DNA of 49,419 nt from DAOUBF01 sp034432795 (GTDB taxonomy: Bacteria; Chloroflexota; Anaerolineae; DSLN01): positions 1 through 49,419 of the forward strand of contig DAOUBF010000035.1 in assembly GCA_034432795.1 (NCBI GenBank), written 5' to 3'. Below are positions 23,740 through 32,250 of the stretch, piece after piece. The notes beneath the pieces are model-generated. The model was not told the DNA's origin. It saw only the letters and a list, made by a program, of their open reading frames with translations, and ran no database searches. The stretch's first letter is position 1; every line of letters begins with the position of its first letter. Made by a program: the position numbers and the translations under genes.

Positions 23740-25162
23740 ATCCCCTGCGCCAGCGCGGGCCTTGAGGCGTATCCTCAACGATCAGGCCCCGCGCCGCGAG
23801 TTCGGCGCGCAGGCGGTCGGCGGTGGCCCAATCGCGGGCTTTGCGGGCAGCCTCGCGCTGTTCAATCAGCGCCCGTTCCTCCTCGGTCAATTCCACCGGC
23901 GCGGCAGGCGGGACCTCCGCCAGCTTCAGCCCCAAAACGCGGTCAAAATCCAGGATCAGCGCCAGTTTGTCCTGCGGTGGCAGGTCCGACTTCTCCACAT
24001 CCCAGACCACCGTCAGCGCTGTCGGCAGCGACAGATCGTCATTGATCTCGGCCAGGAAGGCGTTGGCATATTTCTCGCGCTCAGCCCGCCATTGTCCATC
24101 GTCCATCGTCCGCCGTTCGCCTGCGGCCTGCTTCCACTCCGCCACGTTGCGGCGCAGCCGTTCCAGGCGGGCCTGGGCCGCTCGCAGGCTCTCCCAGGTG
24201 ACGTTCATATGGGCGCGATACACCACGCCCAGGCACAACAGACGATAGGCCAGAGGCTCAATGCCTTCAGCGGCCAGGTCCTTGAGGTGCAGCACGTTGC
24301 CTGTGGACTTGGCCATCTTGCGCCCCTCGGCGAGCACATGGGCACCATGCATCCAATAGCGCACAAAGGGCAACCCGGTCGCCCCCTCGCTCTGAGCGAT
24401 CTCGTTCTCGTGGTGCGGGAAGATCAGGTCCTCGCCGCCGGTATGGATGTCAAGCTGCGGCCCCAGGTACTCCATAGACATGGCCGAGCACTCAATGTGC
24501 CAGCCCGGATACCCCGGCCCCCAGGGGCTTTCCCACACCAGCGTTTGCCCCGGCTTCGCCCCCCGCCACAGGGCGAAATCCGCCGGGTCATCCTTGGCCT
24601 CATCCACGTCAATGCGGTAGCCTGCGCGCAGTTCATCCAGGCTATGGCCGGAGAGCTTGCCATAGCCGGGGAAGGCGCTCACATCAAAGAAGACCGACCC
24701 CGCACGCGCATAGGCCAGCCCTTTCTCCATCAGCTTCTGGATGAGCGCCAGCATCTGCGGCACATGCTCGCTGGCCTTGGGGTAGCGGTGCGCCGGCTGG
24801 ATATTCATCGCCGCCACATCGGCCAGGAATGCCTGGGTGTAATGTTCGGCGATCTCCTGGGGGGTCTTGCGTTCCAGCCGCGCCGCCGCCAGCACCCGAT
24901 CCTCGCCGGCCTCAATCCCCAGGGCGCTCTCATCCGCCAGGTGGCCAATGTCCGTGATATTCATGATCTGGGTGACCTGATAGCCGTTGTACTCCAACAC
25001 GCGGCGGATCAGGTCGGCCATGAGGAAGCTACGCAGGTTGCCGATATGGACGTAACGATACACCGTCGGGCCGCACGAGTACATCCTCACCTGGCCCGGC
25101 GTCAGGGGCGAAAAGACCTCTTTGCGTCTGCCGAGTGAATTGAAGAATTGAATCTCCGCCAC
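23738..25162 (-). CDS. cysS: Cysteinyl-tRNA synthetase
   Basis: This class I aminoacyl-tRNA synthetase charges tRNA-Cys. The 474-residue protein has the HIGH-type motif in YRYVHIGNLRSF, the KMSKS-type motif KMAKS in EGRKMAKSTGN, and zinc ligands in MYSCGPTVY, GWHIECSAMS and FPHHENEIAQSE. I chose GTG 25160-25162 because AAAGGAG lies seven bases upstream; an earlier in-frame ATG at 25201 lies upstream of the -10 box and so outside the transcript predicted from the promoter at 25186-25214. The linker after the catalytic domain contains RRTMDDGQW, encoded by the tandem CCATCGTC repeat at 24091-24112. The C-terminal helix (REAARKARDWATADRLR) is typical. Confidence 0.95.
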   Translation of the reverse strand: MAEIQFFNSLGRRKEVFSPLTPGQVRMYSCGPTVYRYVHIGNLRSFLMADLIRRVLEYNGYQVTQIMNITDIGHLADESALGIEAGEDRVLAAARLERKTPQEIAEHYTQAFLADVAAMNIQPAHRYPKASEHVPQMLALIQKLMEKGLAYARAGSVFFDVSAFPGYGKLSGHSLDELRAGYRIDVDEAKDDPADFALWRGAKPGQTLVWESPWGPGYPGWHIECSAMSMEYLGPQLDIHTGGEDLIFPHHENEIAQSEGATGLPFVRYWMHGAHVLAEGRKMAKSTGNVLHLKDLAAEGIEPLAYRLLCLGVVYRAHMNVTWESLRAAQARLERLRRNVAEWKQAAGERRTMDDGQWRAEREKYANAFLAEINDDLSLPTALTVVWDVEKSDLPPQDKLALILDFDRVLGLKLAEVPPAAPVELTEEERALIEQREAARKARDWATADRLRAELAARGLIVEDTPQGPRWRRG

Positions 25163-25185
25163 CGCTGTTCTCCTTTGCGCCCCTA

Positions 25186-25214
25186 ATGATACATGACGCA
25201 TTATGGAAGGTCAA
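25186..25214 (-). promoter_or_regulatory. Promoter of cysS
   Basis: On the minus strand TTGACC (25214 to 25209) and TATCAT (25191 to 25186) are 17 bases apart, giving a leader of about 18 bases with AAAGGAG before the GTG start. Confidence 0.6.
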
Positions 25215-25259
25215 GGCGATCATGCTATACTTCTCCCCCACCCAATATCAGGCTTGGCT

Positions 25260-25282
25260 CAGTACCGGGCTTTAGCCCGGTT
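25260..25282. repeat. REP-like palindrome, copy 3
   Basis: CAGTACCGGGCTTTAGCCCG followed by GTT repeats, in inverse orientation, the element after rimO at 18996-19019. It lies in the leader of the glycosidase-like gene. Confidence 0.55.
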
Positions 25283-25300
25283 AGTTAGGACGATGCACCT

Positions 25301-27583
25301 ATGCGCAATGTTTTAAACAGCCTGCGTCGCACGGATAAGTTCAGCCTGGGCGGCGGGAAAATGGTCCTCTGGGCGCCGGAATTCCCCCTGTGGGCCGAAC
25401 GCGCCCTCGGCTTCTGGGACCACGCCTGCTTCCTGGAGCACCGCGTGGAGCCGCTGTTCACCATCACGCTCCTGGATGAGCGGCTGCGCCCCCGGGAATT
25501 TGCCCCCAGTACCGGCGACTGGACCCCGGCGCGGCGGCTGGACATCGGCACACTCAAAGGGACGGGGATTGAGGTGCTTCAGGAGCGCACGCTGACCGAC
25601 GACGATGTGCTGGTGGCTCGCCTCAGCCTGACGAACCATCAAGCGCAACCGACCCAACTGTTTGCCGTCGTCTGGACCGCGCAGGTCACCGGCCCGGAGA
25701 CGACCGGCCCCTGGCTGGGCCAGCCGCGCATTGAGGGCGGGCGCATCGCCTTCACGCGCCGGACGGCAGGGGGCGCCGATGCTGCCCCCGCCCATTACGC
25801 CGTTGCCATCGGTGCCGACCGGCTGCCCCGCTCCTGGGCGATTAACCTCTCCGACTTCGCCGCAGGCCGGGCCAACTATCCGCGTTGGGAGCTGACGCCT
25901 TTCTCCGAGAAGATGACGACAAACGGCCTGCCCCGCGACCGCCATATCCGGGGCGGTCCCTGGGAGAGCCGCGCCAACGCCGTGATCTTCTTCGGCCTGG
26001 ACTACCCCCTCAGGCTTCAGCCGGGCCAGACGACAACGTTCACCGTCGGCTGCGCCATCGCACCCACCAAGCGCGAGGCCGACCTGGCACTGGACCACAC
26101 GCTCAGCCTGCGCGACCCCCTCACCCTCAGCACCGCCGCCTGGGAGGAATGGTTCGCCGCTGTGCCCCAATTCGCCTGCTCCGACCCCTATCTGGAACGG
26201 GCCTACTGGTATCGCTGGTTCGGCCTGCGCCTGAACGCTATAGACACCGAAGGCCGCTTTAACCTGCCCCACCCCTGCATCTACGAGGGCGTCAACGCTG
26301 GCTGGTTTCGCCACGCCATCAGCTACAGCGCCCAGGCACACATCCGCGAACTGCGCTGGCGCCACGATCCAGCGCTGGCCCAGGGCAGCCTGCTCAACTT
26401 CATCGCCCACCAGCGCGAAGACGGCAGCTTCCCCGGCGTGATCCTCACCGGCGCCCAGGCCAGCCTGCCAGGCCTGATTTACCACGCCGACTGGGGCGGC
26501 GCGGTCCAGGCGCTCCACGCCATCCACCCCGACCCGGCCTTCCTCCAGCAGGTCTACGAGCCGCTCTCGCGCTACGCCGCCTACTTCCAGCGCGAGCGCG
26601 ATCCAGAGGGCTGGGGGCTGTTTGATGTGCGCAACCAGGCCGAGACCGGCCAGGAGTATAACAGCCGCTATCTATTCGCCGATCCCCAGGCCGACCAATG
26701 GGGGCAATTCCGGCTCAAGGGTGTGGACGCTACCGTGTACATCTACGCGCTTTTCCAGGCGCTCGCCTGGATGGCCATTGAGGTGGGCCGCCCGGATGAG
26801 GCTGAGCGCTGGGCGGAGGCGGCCGCCAGGACCCGGGCCGCCGTGCAAACGCGCCTGTGGGATGCCCAGGCCGCCTGGTTCTGCGACGTGCATCCGGTCA
26901 CCGGCGAACGCTCGCCCGCCCGCCCTGCCACCGGCTTCTACCCCTTCATGACCGACCTGGCCGGGCCAGAGCACCTGCCCGCCCTGACGCGCCACCTGCT
27001 CAACCCCGATGCCTTCTGGACGCCCTATCCCGTGCCCTCGGCGGCGCTCAACGCGCCCCTCTCCAGCGCCTTCGGTGAGTGGAAAGGCAAGCGCATGAAC
27101 TGCCCCTGGAACGGGCGCAGTTGGCTCATGACCAACAGCCACGTCTGTCAGGCCTTCGCCCAGGCCGCCCAACGCCTGGCCCCAGAACTGCGCCCCCAGG
27201 CCGCCGAGCTGATCCGCCGCTGCATCCTGGAAACCTTCCTGGACGGCGACCCGGCCCGCCCCACCTCCTATGAATACTACAACCCGCTGACCGGCCAGCC
27301 GCCCTTCTTTCGCGGCACGGATGACTATATGCACTCGTGGGTCGCCGATCTCATCCTCCAATTCGTCGCCGGCCTCCAGCCCAGCGTGGACGGCTCACAG
27401 CTTGTTGTGGACCCCTTGCCCTTCGGCCTGGAGCACTTTACAGTGGAAGCTGCCCGTATCGCCGGGCAGCGCGTGGACGTGACCTGGCGGGCCGGCCAGG
27501 GCCTGCGCCTGTTTGTGGAGGGCCGCCTGGCCGCGCACAGCGACCGCTTAGAGCGGATAATCAGCGGGCGGTCCTCATCATGA
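25301..27583 (+). CDS. Large glycoside hydrolase-like protein with an (alpha/alpha)6 barrel
   Basis: This 760-residue protein has a beta-sandwich N-terminal half (residues 1 to about 270), then a helical domain resembling the (alpha/alpha)6 barrels of the GH63/GH37-like and MGH1-type glucosidases. Features include AWEEWFAAVPQF, YWYRWFGLRLNAI, EGVNAGWFRH, QREDGSFPG, KGVDATVYIYALFQALAWM, GFYPFMTDLAG, MNCPWNGRSWLMTNSHV, and the closing DDYMHSWVADLI with a short beta module. It has no signal peptide, so it acts in the cytoplasm on an imported or internal sugar. Likely acids are E308 and D480 by position, but that is inference. It converges on the next gene with only seven bases between stops. The substrate is unknown. 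Confidence 0.7.
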   Translation: MRNVLNSLRRTDKFSLGGGKMVLWAPEFPLWAERALGFWDHACFLEHRVEPLFTITLLDERLRPREFAPSTGDWTPARRLDIGTLKGTGIEVLQERTLTDDDVLVARLSLTNHQAQPTQLFAVVWTAQVTGPETTGPWLGQPRIEGGRIAFTRRTAGGADAAPAHYAVAIGADRLPRSWAINLSDFAAGRANYPRWELTPFSEKMTTNGLPRDRHIRGGPWESRANAVIFFGLDYPLRLQPGQTTTFTVGCAIAPTKREADLALDHTLSLRDPLTLSTAAWEEWFAAVPQFACSDPYLERAYWYRWFGLRLNAIDTEGRFNLPHPCIYEGVNAGWFRHAISYSAQAHIRELRWRHDPALAQGSLLNFIAHQREDGSFPGVILTGAQASLPGLIYHADWGGAVQALHAIHPDPAFLQQVYEPLSRYAAYFQRERDPEGWGLFDVRNQAETGQEYNSRYLFADPQADQWGQFRLKGVDATVYIYALFQALAWMAIEVGRPDEAERWAEAAARTRAAVQTRLWDAQAAWFCDVHPVTGERSPARPATGFYPFMTDLAGPEHLPALTRHLLNPDAFWTPYPVPSAALNAPLSSAFGEWKGKRMNCPWNGRSWLMTNSHVCQAFAQAAQRLAPELRPQAAELIRRCILETFLDGDPARPTSYEYYNPLTGQPPFFRGTDDYMHSWVADLILQFVAGLQPSVDGSQLVVDPLPFGLEHFTVEAARIAGQRVDVTWRAGQGLRLFVEGRLAAHSDRLERIISGRSSS

Positions 27584-27590
27584 CAAGCGC

Positions 27591-28580
27591 TTATCCGAAC
27601 GACTGGCTATCGGCGACCGCCGACTGGAAAAAGCGCCGGCGGTAGATCAGGAGCGTCAGGATGCCCAGGCTCACCCCGAACCACAGTGTGCAGAAGCGGA
27701 TGATCAGCGTCGCCGCCACTGCAATATCCTGGCTGGGGATAACCAGCGCCAGCATCAGGCCGGTGATGCTCAGATCAGCAGCGCCCAGCCCGCCAGGCAG
27801 CGCCGTCACCGCGCCGGTCAGCGTGGCAATCGCCAGGATGAAGACCCCCTTCTGCAATAGCGTGAGATCGGGTGGGAAGGCCGGGCCTAACCCCAGGCCG
27901 CTCAAGACCAGATAGAAAGCGATGGATTCGCCGCTCCAGGAGAGCACGCCGATGGCAATGCCCAGCGCCAGATTGCGCCACTTAAGAAGCTGGTAGCTGC
28001 TCTCATAGAAGTTGCGCAACGGCGCGATGAACCGCCGCACAAACGGCAATCGCCCGGCCCAATCCAGCAGCCGTAAGCTGAGCGGGCGGACCTGGACAAT
28101 GATCACCCCGCCTATCATCAGGGCCACCAGCGCGATGACAAACGGCCAGGCCGGGCGGTACAGCGTTACGCCGATCAGCGCCAGGATCACCGTAGCGAAC
28201 CCATCCGTCAGCCGCTCGGCCATGACAACGGGTGCGGCGCTGCTGATGGCCACCCCATGCATCTGCTTGAGGGCATAGGCTTTGAACAGTTCGCCCAGCT
28301 TGCCCGGCGTCATCGCCATCGTGAAGCCAGCGACGAAGACGATGGCACTATCGCGCAGGCGCATGTTTTTAACGCCGATTTGCCCCAGATAATAGTGCCA
28401 CTTGAAAAAACGCAGGATATAGTTGTAAGCTGTCAGGGCCAGGATGGGGGGGAGATAAGCCCAGGTGAAGTCGGCCAGGACCTGGCTCAGCCTGGAGACA
28501 TCGGCGATCAGCGCCAGGACAACCAGGACCAGGAAGCCGAAGAGGAACGAGACGATCAACCGATTGCGCAGGTGAGCCAT
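27591..28580 (-). CDS. Flippase-like integral membrane protein (UPF0104/AglD type)
   Basis: This 329-residue protein has about eight hydrophobic helices and the family motif GFTMAMTPGKLGELFKAYAL, with the conserved Pro-Gly-Lys and Glu. It also has VVMAERLTDGFATVILAL, ALPGGLGAADLSITGLML and a C-terminal RFCTLWFGVSLGILTLL. This is the lysylphosphatidylglycerol synthetase transmembrane region family (flippase-like, UPF0104), whose members move or modify lipid-linked compounds. It has no soluble catalytic domain. ATG 28578-28580 starts right before the first membrane segment. It lies next to the glycosidase-like gene and upstream envelope genes, but a functional link is only suggestive. Confidence 0.75.
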   Translation of the reverse strand: MAHLRNRLIVSFLFGFLVLVVLALIADVSRLSQVLADFTWAYLPPILALTAYNYILRFFKWHYYLGQIGVKNMRLRDSAIVFVAGFTMAMTPGKLGELFKAYALKQMHGVAISSAAPVVMAERLTDGFATVILALIGVTLYRPAWPFVIALVALMIGGVIIVQVRPLSLRLLDWAGRLPFVRRFIAPLRNFYESSYQLLKWRNLALGIAIGVLSWSGESIAFYLVLSGLGLGPAFPPDLTLLQKGVFILAIATLTGAVTALPGGLGAADLSITGLMLALVIPSQDIAVAATLIIRFCTLWFGVSLGILTLLIYRRRFFQSAVADSQSFG

Positions 28581-28660
28581 AAGCGATCAGCGGTCAGCCA
28601 GAAGCTATCCACCAGGGGCAGGCACTGACCACCGATCGCTGACGGCTGACCGCCAATGAG

Positions 28661-28747
<87 letters not shown>

Positions 28748-28794
28748 GAGAATAGACCACATATTCCAGGAGCCGGGTTACCGGCCCAGGACGG

Positions 28795-28823
28795 ATTATA
28801 ACATAAGCTGATCGCTGCGACAA
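28795..28823 (-). promoter_or_regulatory. Promoter of tRNA-Ser
   Basis: On the minus strand TTGTCG (28823 to 28818) and TATAAT (28800 to 28795) are 17 bases apart, about 48 bases before the tRNA 5' end. A disrupted copy of this segment occurs at 29725-29770. Confidence 0.6.
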
Positions 28824-28944
28824 GGGCGTTGGGGCATTTTGCGGTGCATTGGTTTTCAGTATCGTGTGGCATGCGTGGTCTGCTGGCTGGTGTCCCTTGA
28901 GAAAAGTGGATAATAGAGGCCAAAGCTATATTGTATGTACCACT

Positions 28945-29349
28945 TTACCTGTAGGGCAGAGCTTCCATCTGCACCACCCCCTGAAGCGCCGCGTACTCCG
29001 GGTCTTTGTGAAGCAGGATGGCCTGATGTTGAATGGCGATGGCCGCGATAATGGAGTCGGCCAGGGAGAGACGGTGTGTGGCCTTCAGACGTGCTGCGGT
29101 CAGCAGGATGGCTTCATCCACTTCCCAGACAAACGTTGCATCCAGCCGTTTAAGCAAGGCATAACGAATAAGCGCCTCTTTTTCCCCAAGTTCGCGTTGA
29201 GTGATGTACATCACCTCAAGCAGGGAAAGCCAGGGGATAAGGATGGGATGCTGTTCAAGCACCTCACGCACTCGCACTGCACCTTCTTCTTGTTCAATAA
29301 AGGTCATCAGCGCGGACGAATCAAGCACAAAAGGATCACGATCCGCCAT
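28945..29349 (-). CDS. VapC-like PIN-domain toxin
   Basis: This 134-residue PIN-domain ribonuclease has FVLDSSALMTFIEQEEG as the first acidic motif, SLLEVMYITQREL as the second, and LSLADSIIAAIAIQHQAILLHKDPEY as the third and fourth, all in the expected order for VapC. Its ATG lies inside the end of the antitoxin gene (14-base overlap), so the pair is translationally coupled. Members cleave tRNA or rRNA when active. It sits between tRNA-Ser and the FtsB-like gene, in host DNA. Confidence 0.85.
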   Translation of the reverse strand: MADRDPFVLDSSALMTFIEQEEGAVRVREVLEQHPILIPWLSLLEVMYITQRELGEKEALIRYALLKRLDATFVWEVDEAILLTAARLKATHRLSLADSIIAAIAIQHQAILLHKDPEYAALQGVVQMEALPYR

Positions 29350-29575
29350 TCTCTTTGGCCCGATCTCTGGCGCGTTCTTCCAGCAACTTGCGTGTTAATC
29401 CCTGCCCTTTGCCGCGCCCATAGAGCGCCGCAAGGGGATCGGCGGGGAGAGGTACAACGCGGATCGTTCCCCCATCATCAATCCATACCAGATGATCACC
29501 CTCTTTGATATTGTAGCGCTCCCGAATAGCCGCCGGGACAACCGTTTGCCCACGTCGTGATAGGGTGGTTTCCAT
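29336..29575 (-). CDS. AbrB/MazE-like antitoxin
   Basis: This 79-residue antitoxin carries the swapped-hairpin DNA-binding domain: TTLSRRGQTVVPAAIRERYN, IKEGDHLVWIDDGGTIRVVP. A charged C-terminal tail then binds the toxin. GGAGG lies six bases before the ATG. The promoter at 29602-29630 overlaps two direct repeats that are likely operator sites, so the operon is probably autoregulated. Confidence 0.85.
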   Translation of the reverse strand: METTLSRRGQTVVPAAIRERYNIKEGDHLVWIDDGGTIRVVPLPADPLAALYGRGKGQGLTRKLLEERARDRAKENGGS

Positions 29576-29599
29576 ATGCGCCTCCGAAACAAGTTTTCC

Positions 29600-29631
29600 C
29601 CATTATACAAGACATTCCACCATTTTACAAG
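29600..29631 (-). promoter_or_regulatory. Promoter and likely operator of the AbrB/PIN operon
   Basis: TTGTAA (29630 to 29625) and TATAAT (29607 to 29602) are 17 bases apart. CTTGTATAATGG and CTTGTAAAATGG on the minus strand (29600-29611 and 29620-29631) repeat with a 20-base period, covering the -10 and -35. A related CTTGTACAGG lies inverted at about 29648. Confidence 0.55.
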
Positions 29632-29724
29632 TCAAAAATGGAGATTGACTTGTACAGGCTTCTAACGAGTTCAGCCTGACGGGCGAATCCGGCATCGGAA
29701 AGACGCGGGCTGATTAACATTGTG

Positions 29725-29770
29725 TTATAACATAAGCTGATCAACATAAGCTGATCGCGGCGACAAGGGC
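29725..29770. repeat. Disrupted copy of the tRNA-Ser promoter segment
   Basis: The 32 bases at 28796-28827 recur here with a 14-base internal duplication (AACATAAGCTGATC twice), which breaks the spacing between the -35 and -10 boxes. The rest of 29632-29838 shows no gene. Confidence 0.55.
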
Positions 29771-29838
29771 ACGAGGGCATGGGTTCTAAACCCCTCTGCG
29801 CATGACGGCGCTGCCCTAATTTGAAGATGATGTTGCGC

Positions 29839-30255
29839 TCAGCGGTTGCCGAAGAACAGCGCCCACCAGGCTTCCCAGGGCGCCGGGGTAAGTGTGGGCG
29901 GCGGTGTAGGCACAGCCTCTGGTGTCGGGGGCAGGGCCAGCGGCACGACCAGGACCTCGCCTGGCTTCACCATCTTGGCCTCGTAGCGCGCCCACCGCTC
30001 CACATAGGCATCGCTCTGCACGGCCTCTATCTGCGCGAGAAGCTCGGCCTGGTACGCCTGCGCTGTAGCCACCTCCTGGCGCAGAGCCTCCTCGTCCGCC
30101 ACGATGCGCCGGTTCAGCGCCAGCCGCCGGTTGAAATCTGCGGTGAGAAACAGCCCCACCAGGAGAACCAGGATGATGATGAGTTGAGGCCCGGAGAGCC
30201 AGAAGCGTCGCTCAAACGCAGCATGCGTGCGGGGGGCGGTCTCATCAGTCGTCAT
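29839..30255 (-). CDS. FtsB/DivIC-like septum formation protein
   Basis: This 138-residue bitopic membrane protein has the FtsB/DivIC shape: a short cytoplasmic tail, one transmembrane helix (about residues 24-41, IIILVLLVGLFLTADF), a coiled coil (about 42-80, RRLALNRRIVADEEALRQEV) and then the family motif region VERWARYEAKMVKPGEVLVVPL. The C-terminal Pro/Thr-rich tail is typical of the phylum. Such proteins join the divisome bridge that activates septal wall synthesis. It lies between two tRNA genes on the same strand; the tRNA-Leu promoter may read into it. Confidence 0.8.
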   Translation of the reverse strand: MTTDETAPRTHAAFERRFWLSGPQLIIILVLLVGLFLTADFNRRLALNRRIVADEEALRQEVATAQAYQAELLAQIEAVQSDAYVERWARYEAKMVKPGEVLVVPLALPPTPEAVPTPPPTLTPAPWEAWWALFFGNR

Positions 30256-30282
30256 GGGCGAAACATTAAATTACAAAACGTA

Positions 30283-30306
30283 AAACGTCATGGGGCCATG
30301 ACGTTT
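30283..30306. repeat. Perfect 11-base-arm palindrome
   Basis: AAACGTCATGG pairs with CCATGACGTTT across two bases, between tRNA-Leu and the FtsB-like gene. It could end the tRNA transcript. Confidence 0.5.
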
Positions 30307-30330
30307 CACGCTTCACGCATCACAGGCCAG

Positions 30331-30415
30331 TGCCGAAGGTGGGATTTGAACCCACACGGGGGTAATCCCCACTGCGCCCTGAACGCAGCGCGTCTGCCAG
30401 TTCCGCCACTTCGGC
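30331..30415 (-). tRNA. tRNA-Leu (anticodon CAG)
   Basis: The minus strand folds as a class II tRNA. The acceptor stem GCCGAAG (30415 to 30409) pairs with CTTCGGC (30338 to 30332). The anticodon loop TTCAGGG in the CTGCG/CGCAG stem gives CAG, the variable arm is long, and the T-arm is GTGGGTTCAAATCCCAC. The discriminator is A and CCA is not encoded. It decodes CUG. Confidence 0.93.
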
Positions 30416-30426
30416 CTGCGCTATGT

Positions 30427-30455
30427 ATTCTACTCAACCCTCCCAAATTTGTCAA
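30427..30455 (-). promoter_or_regulatory. Promoter of tRNA-Leu
   Basis: TTGACA (30455 to 30450) and TAGAAT (30432 to 30427) on the minus strand are 17 bases apart, 12 bases before the tRNA. The -35 box overlaps the last codons of the solute-binding protein gene. Confidence 0.65.
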
Positions 30456-32167
30456 CCCCGCCGCCCCGACTGGCTGATCACCACCCGCCTGCGCACGACG
30501 TACCAGTCCGCGATGTTACGGAAGCGATCGCTGGGCGCGTTCAGCGGCCTGATCTGGACGCCCCCCACCTTCTCATCCACCGCATAGGTATAGACCGGAT
30601 AGTAGAGCAACAAGGCCGGCACCTGCTCGGCGAACAAGGTTTGAAAGCGCTGGTAGAGCGCCGCCCGCTGTGCCTGGTCGGTCGCCTGCCGCGCCTGCTC
30701 CACGATCTCGCTCAGTGTGCGGCTCTTCAGCCCGGCATAATTCTGCCCGTGCTCAATCTGGCTCTCATGCCAGAAGACGTATGGGTCCGGGTCGCCGGGG
30801 ACCTCCAGGTCCACCAGGATCGCCTGGAAGCGCCGTTCGGCCAGGACAGTGTGAAATTCGCCTGGGGGGATGACCTGGACGCTGGCCGCGATGCCCAGGT
30901 TGCGCCATTGGTGGACGATCTCCTCGGCCAGCGCCCGATGCAACGGATCATCCGCCACCGACAGGGTAAACACCATCTCATTGCCATCCCGCTGCCGCAT
31001 CCGCCCCTGGGTCTGTATAGACCCGGCGTCCTGGCCTTCCACCTCACCACTGTTCCTGGGGAACCTCCAACCGACCTCGTTGAGCAGCGCCGCCGCCTGC
31101 TCCGGATCATAAGGATATGCCGGCACGCCGGGATCATAGGCCCAACTGCCTGGCAAGATCGGGCTGTTGGCCACAGCGCCCTGCCCATCCAGCACACGGT
31201 CAATCAATGCCTGGCGGTCCAGCCCATAGAGTAACGCCTGGCGCACCCGCCGGTCCTGGAAGAAGGCCACGTTGGGGTCATCCAGCCGCAGAAAGATCAG
31301 TGTTATCTCCGAGGACAGCGCCGAGAACAGGTTCAGATGCGGCTCGGCACGCACACGGGCCAGATCGGAAGGCAAGACCTGACCAATGCCCTGAATCTCG
31401 CCCGCCTGATAAGCCGCCACCACACTGGCATGGTCCGGGTAGAAGCGAAAGGTTATCTTGCTCAGATAAGGGCGGCGACCGGAATAGGTGGGGTTGGCAC
31501 TCAAGGTGATCTGGCTGATGTGCCCACCAGCGTTGACCACCTCCTCCACCACAAACGGGCCGGTGCCAATCGGCCTGGTATTAAAAGGATGCCCCGGTAG
31601 CTCGGAGGCTGACACGCCTTTGAGGATGTGCTGCGGCAGGAGGCCAATGGTCAGGTAATCCAGGAAAGGGGCAAACGGCTCCGGGATAGTGAACCGGACC
31701 ACATCGGAGCGGAGCGCCTCCACCTTCACCTGTCGCCAGAGTTGGGCGATGTCCGCCGGGCCGGTGTAGCCGGGGTCTTGCAGCAGATCAACCGTGAACA
31801 GGACATCGTCGGCGGTGAAAGGTACACCATCCTGCCAGCGCACATCCGTGCGCAGCGTGACGGTATAGACACGCCCATCCGGCGAGATCTCCCAACGCGA
31901 GGCCAGGTCAGGCGCGGGCTTGCCGCCCACATCCAGGCGTACCAGCCCATTAAAGATCAAAGACACCAGGTCACGGTCTACATCGTTGTACGCGCTGAGC
32001 AGGGGGTTAAGGTATTGGGGTGAGCCAGCCAGCCCTTCAATGTAGATACCGCCCTCCGCCGGCACGAGGATCGTCGTCAGGCCAATCGCCTGATAGACCA
32101 AAACGATAACAAGCAAGGCCACTCCTAGGGTGATCAAGAGCGCCTGCCAGCGGATGTGAATGGACAT
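30452..32167 (-). CDS. Peptide-type ABC transporter solute-binding protein (SBP family 5)
   Basis: This 571-residue extracytoplasmic binding protein is of the oligopeptide/nickel family. Family features include LNPLLSAYNDVDRDLVSLIF, LASRWEISPDGRVYTVTLR, VRWQDGVPFTADDVLFT, GTGPFVVEE, and the closing FAEQVPALLLYYPVYTYAV. The N-terminus (about residues 8-30) is a hydrophobic helix without a lipobox cysteine, so it is probably a membrane-anchored rather than lipid-linked protein. ATG 32165-32167 was chosen; the frame extends upstream through repeat DNA. A Gln/Arg-rich insertion (GEVEGQDAGSIQTQGRMRQR) is unusual. No permease or ATPase gene lies nearby, so it must share a transporter encoded elsewhere. 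Confidence 0.88.
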   Translation of the reverse strand: MSIHIRWQALLITLGVALLVIVLVYQAIGLTTILVPAEGGIYIEGLAGSPQYLNPLLSAYNDVDRDLVSLIFNGLVRLDVGGKPAPDLASRWEISPDGRVYTVTLRTDVRWQDGVPFTADDVLFTVDLLQDPGYTGPADIAQLWRQVKVEALRSDVVRFTIPEPFAPFLDYLTIGLLPQHILKGVSASELPGHPFNTRPIGTGPFVVEEVVNAGGHISQITLSANPTYSGRRPYLSKITFRFYPDHASVVAAYQAGEIQGIGQVLPSDLARVRAEPHLNLFSALSSEITLIFLRLDDPNVAFFQDRRVRQALLYGLDRQALIDRVLDGQGAVANSPILPGSWAYDPGVPAYPYDPEQAAALLNEVGWRFPRNSGEVEGQDAGSIQTQGRMRQRDGNEMVFTLSVADDPLHRALAEEIVHQWRNLGIAASVQVIPPGEFHTVLAERRFQAILVDLEVPGDPDPYVFWHESQIEHGQNYAGLKSRTLSEIVEQARQATDQAQRAALYQRFQTLFAEQVPALLLYYPVYTYAVDEKVGGVQIRPLNAPSDRFRNIADWYVVRRRVVISQSGRRG

Positions 32168-32172
32168 GGATT

Positions 32173-32250
32173 GACGACGATAGGCGAAAGACGATGAACG
32201 CTGGGCAGTGGACAAATAGGGCTATCGTCTACCGTCCACTGTCCATCGTC
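32173..32250. repeat. Repeat with interleaved inverted arms upstream of the solute-binding protein gene
   Basis: GACGATAG (32176-32183) pairs with CTATCGTC (32222-32229), CAGTGGAC (32206-32213) with GTCCACTG (32234-32241), and GACGATG (32190-32196) with CATCGTC (32244-32250). CATCGTC is also the unit repeated inside cysS. It fills the gap between secG and the solute-binding gene. Confidence 0.45.

Noticed and set aside
25301..26527. Long minus-strand frame opposite the glycosidase-like gene
   Set aside because: Its composition is that of an antisense shadow in high-GC DNA; the plus-strand protein has coherent domains.
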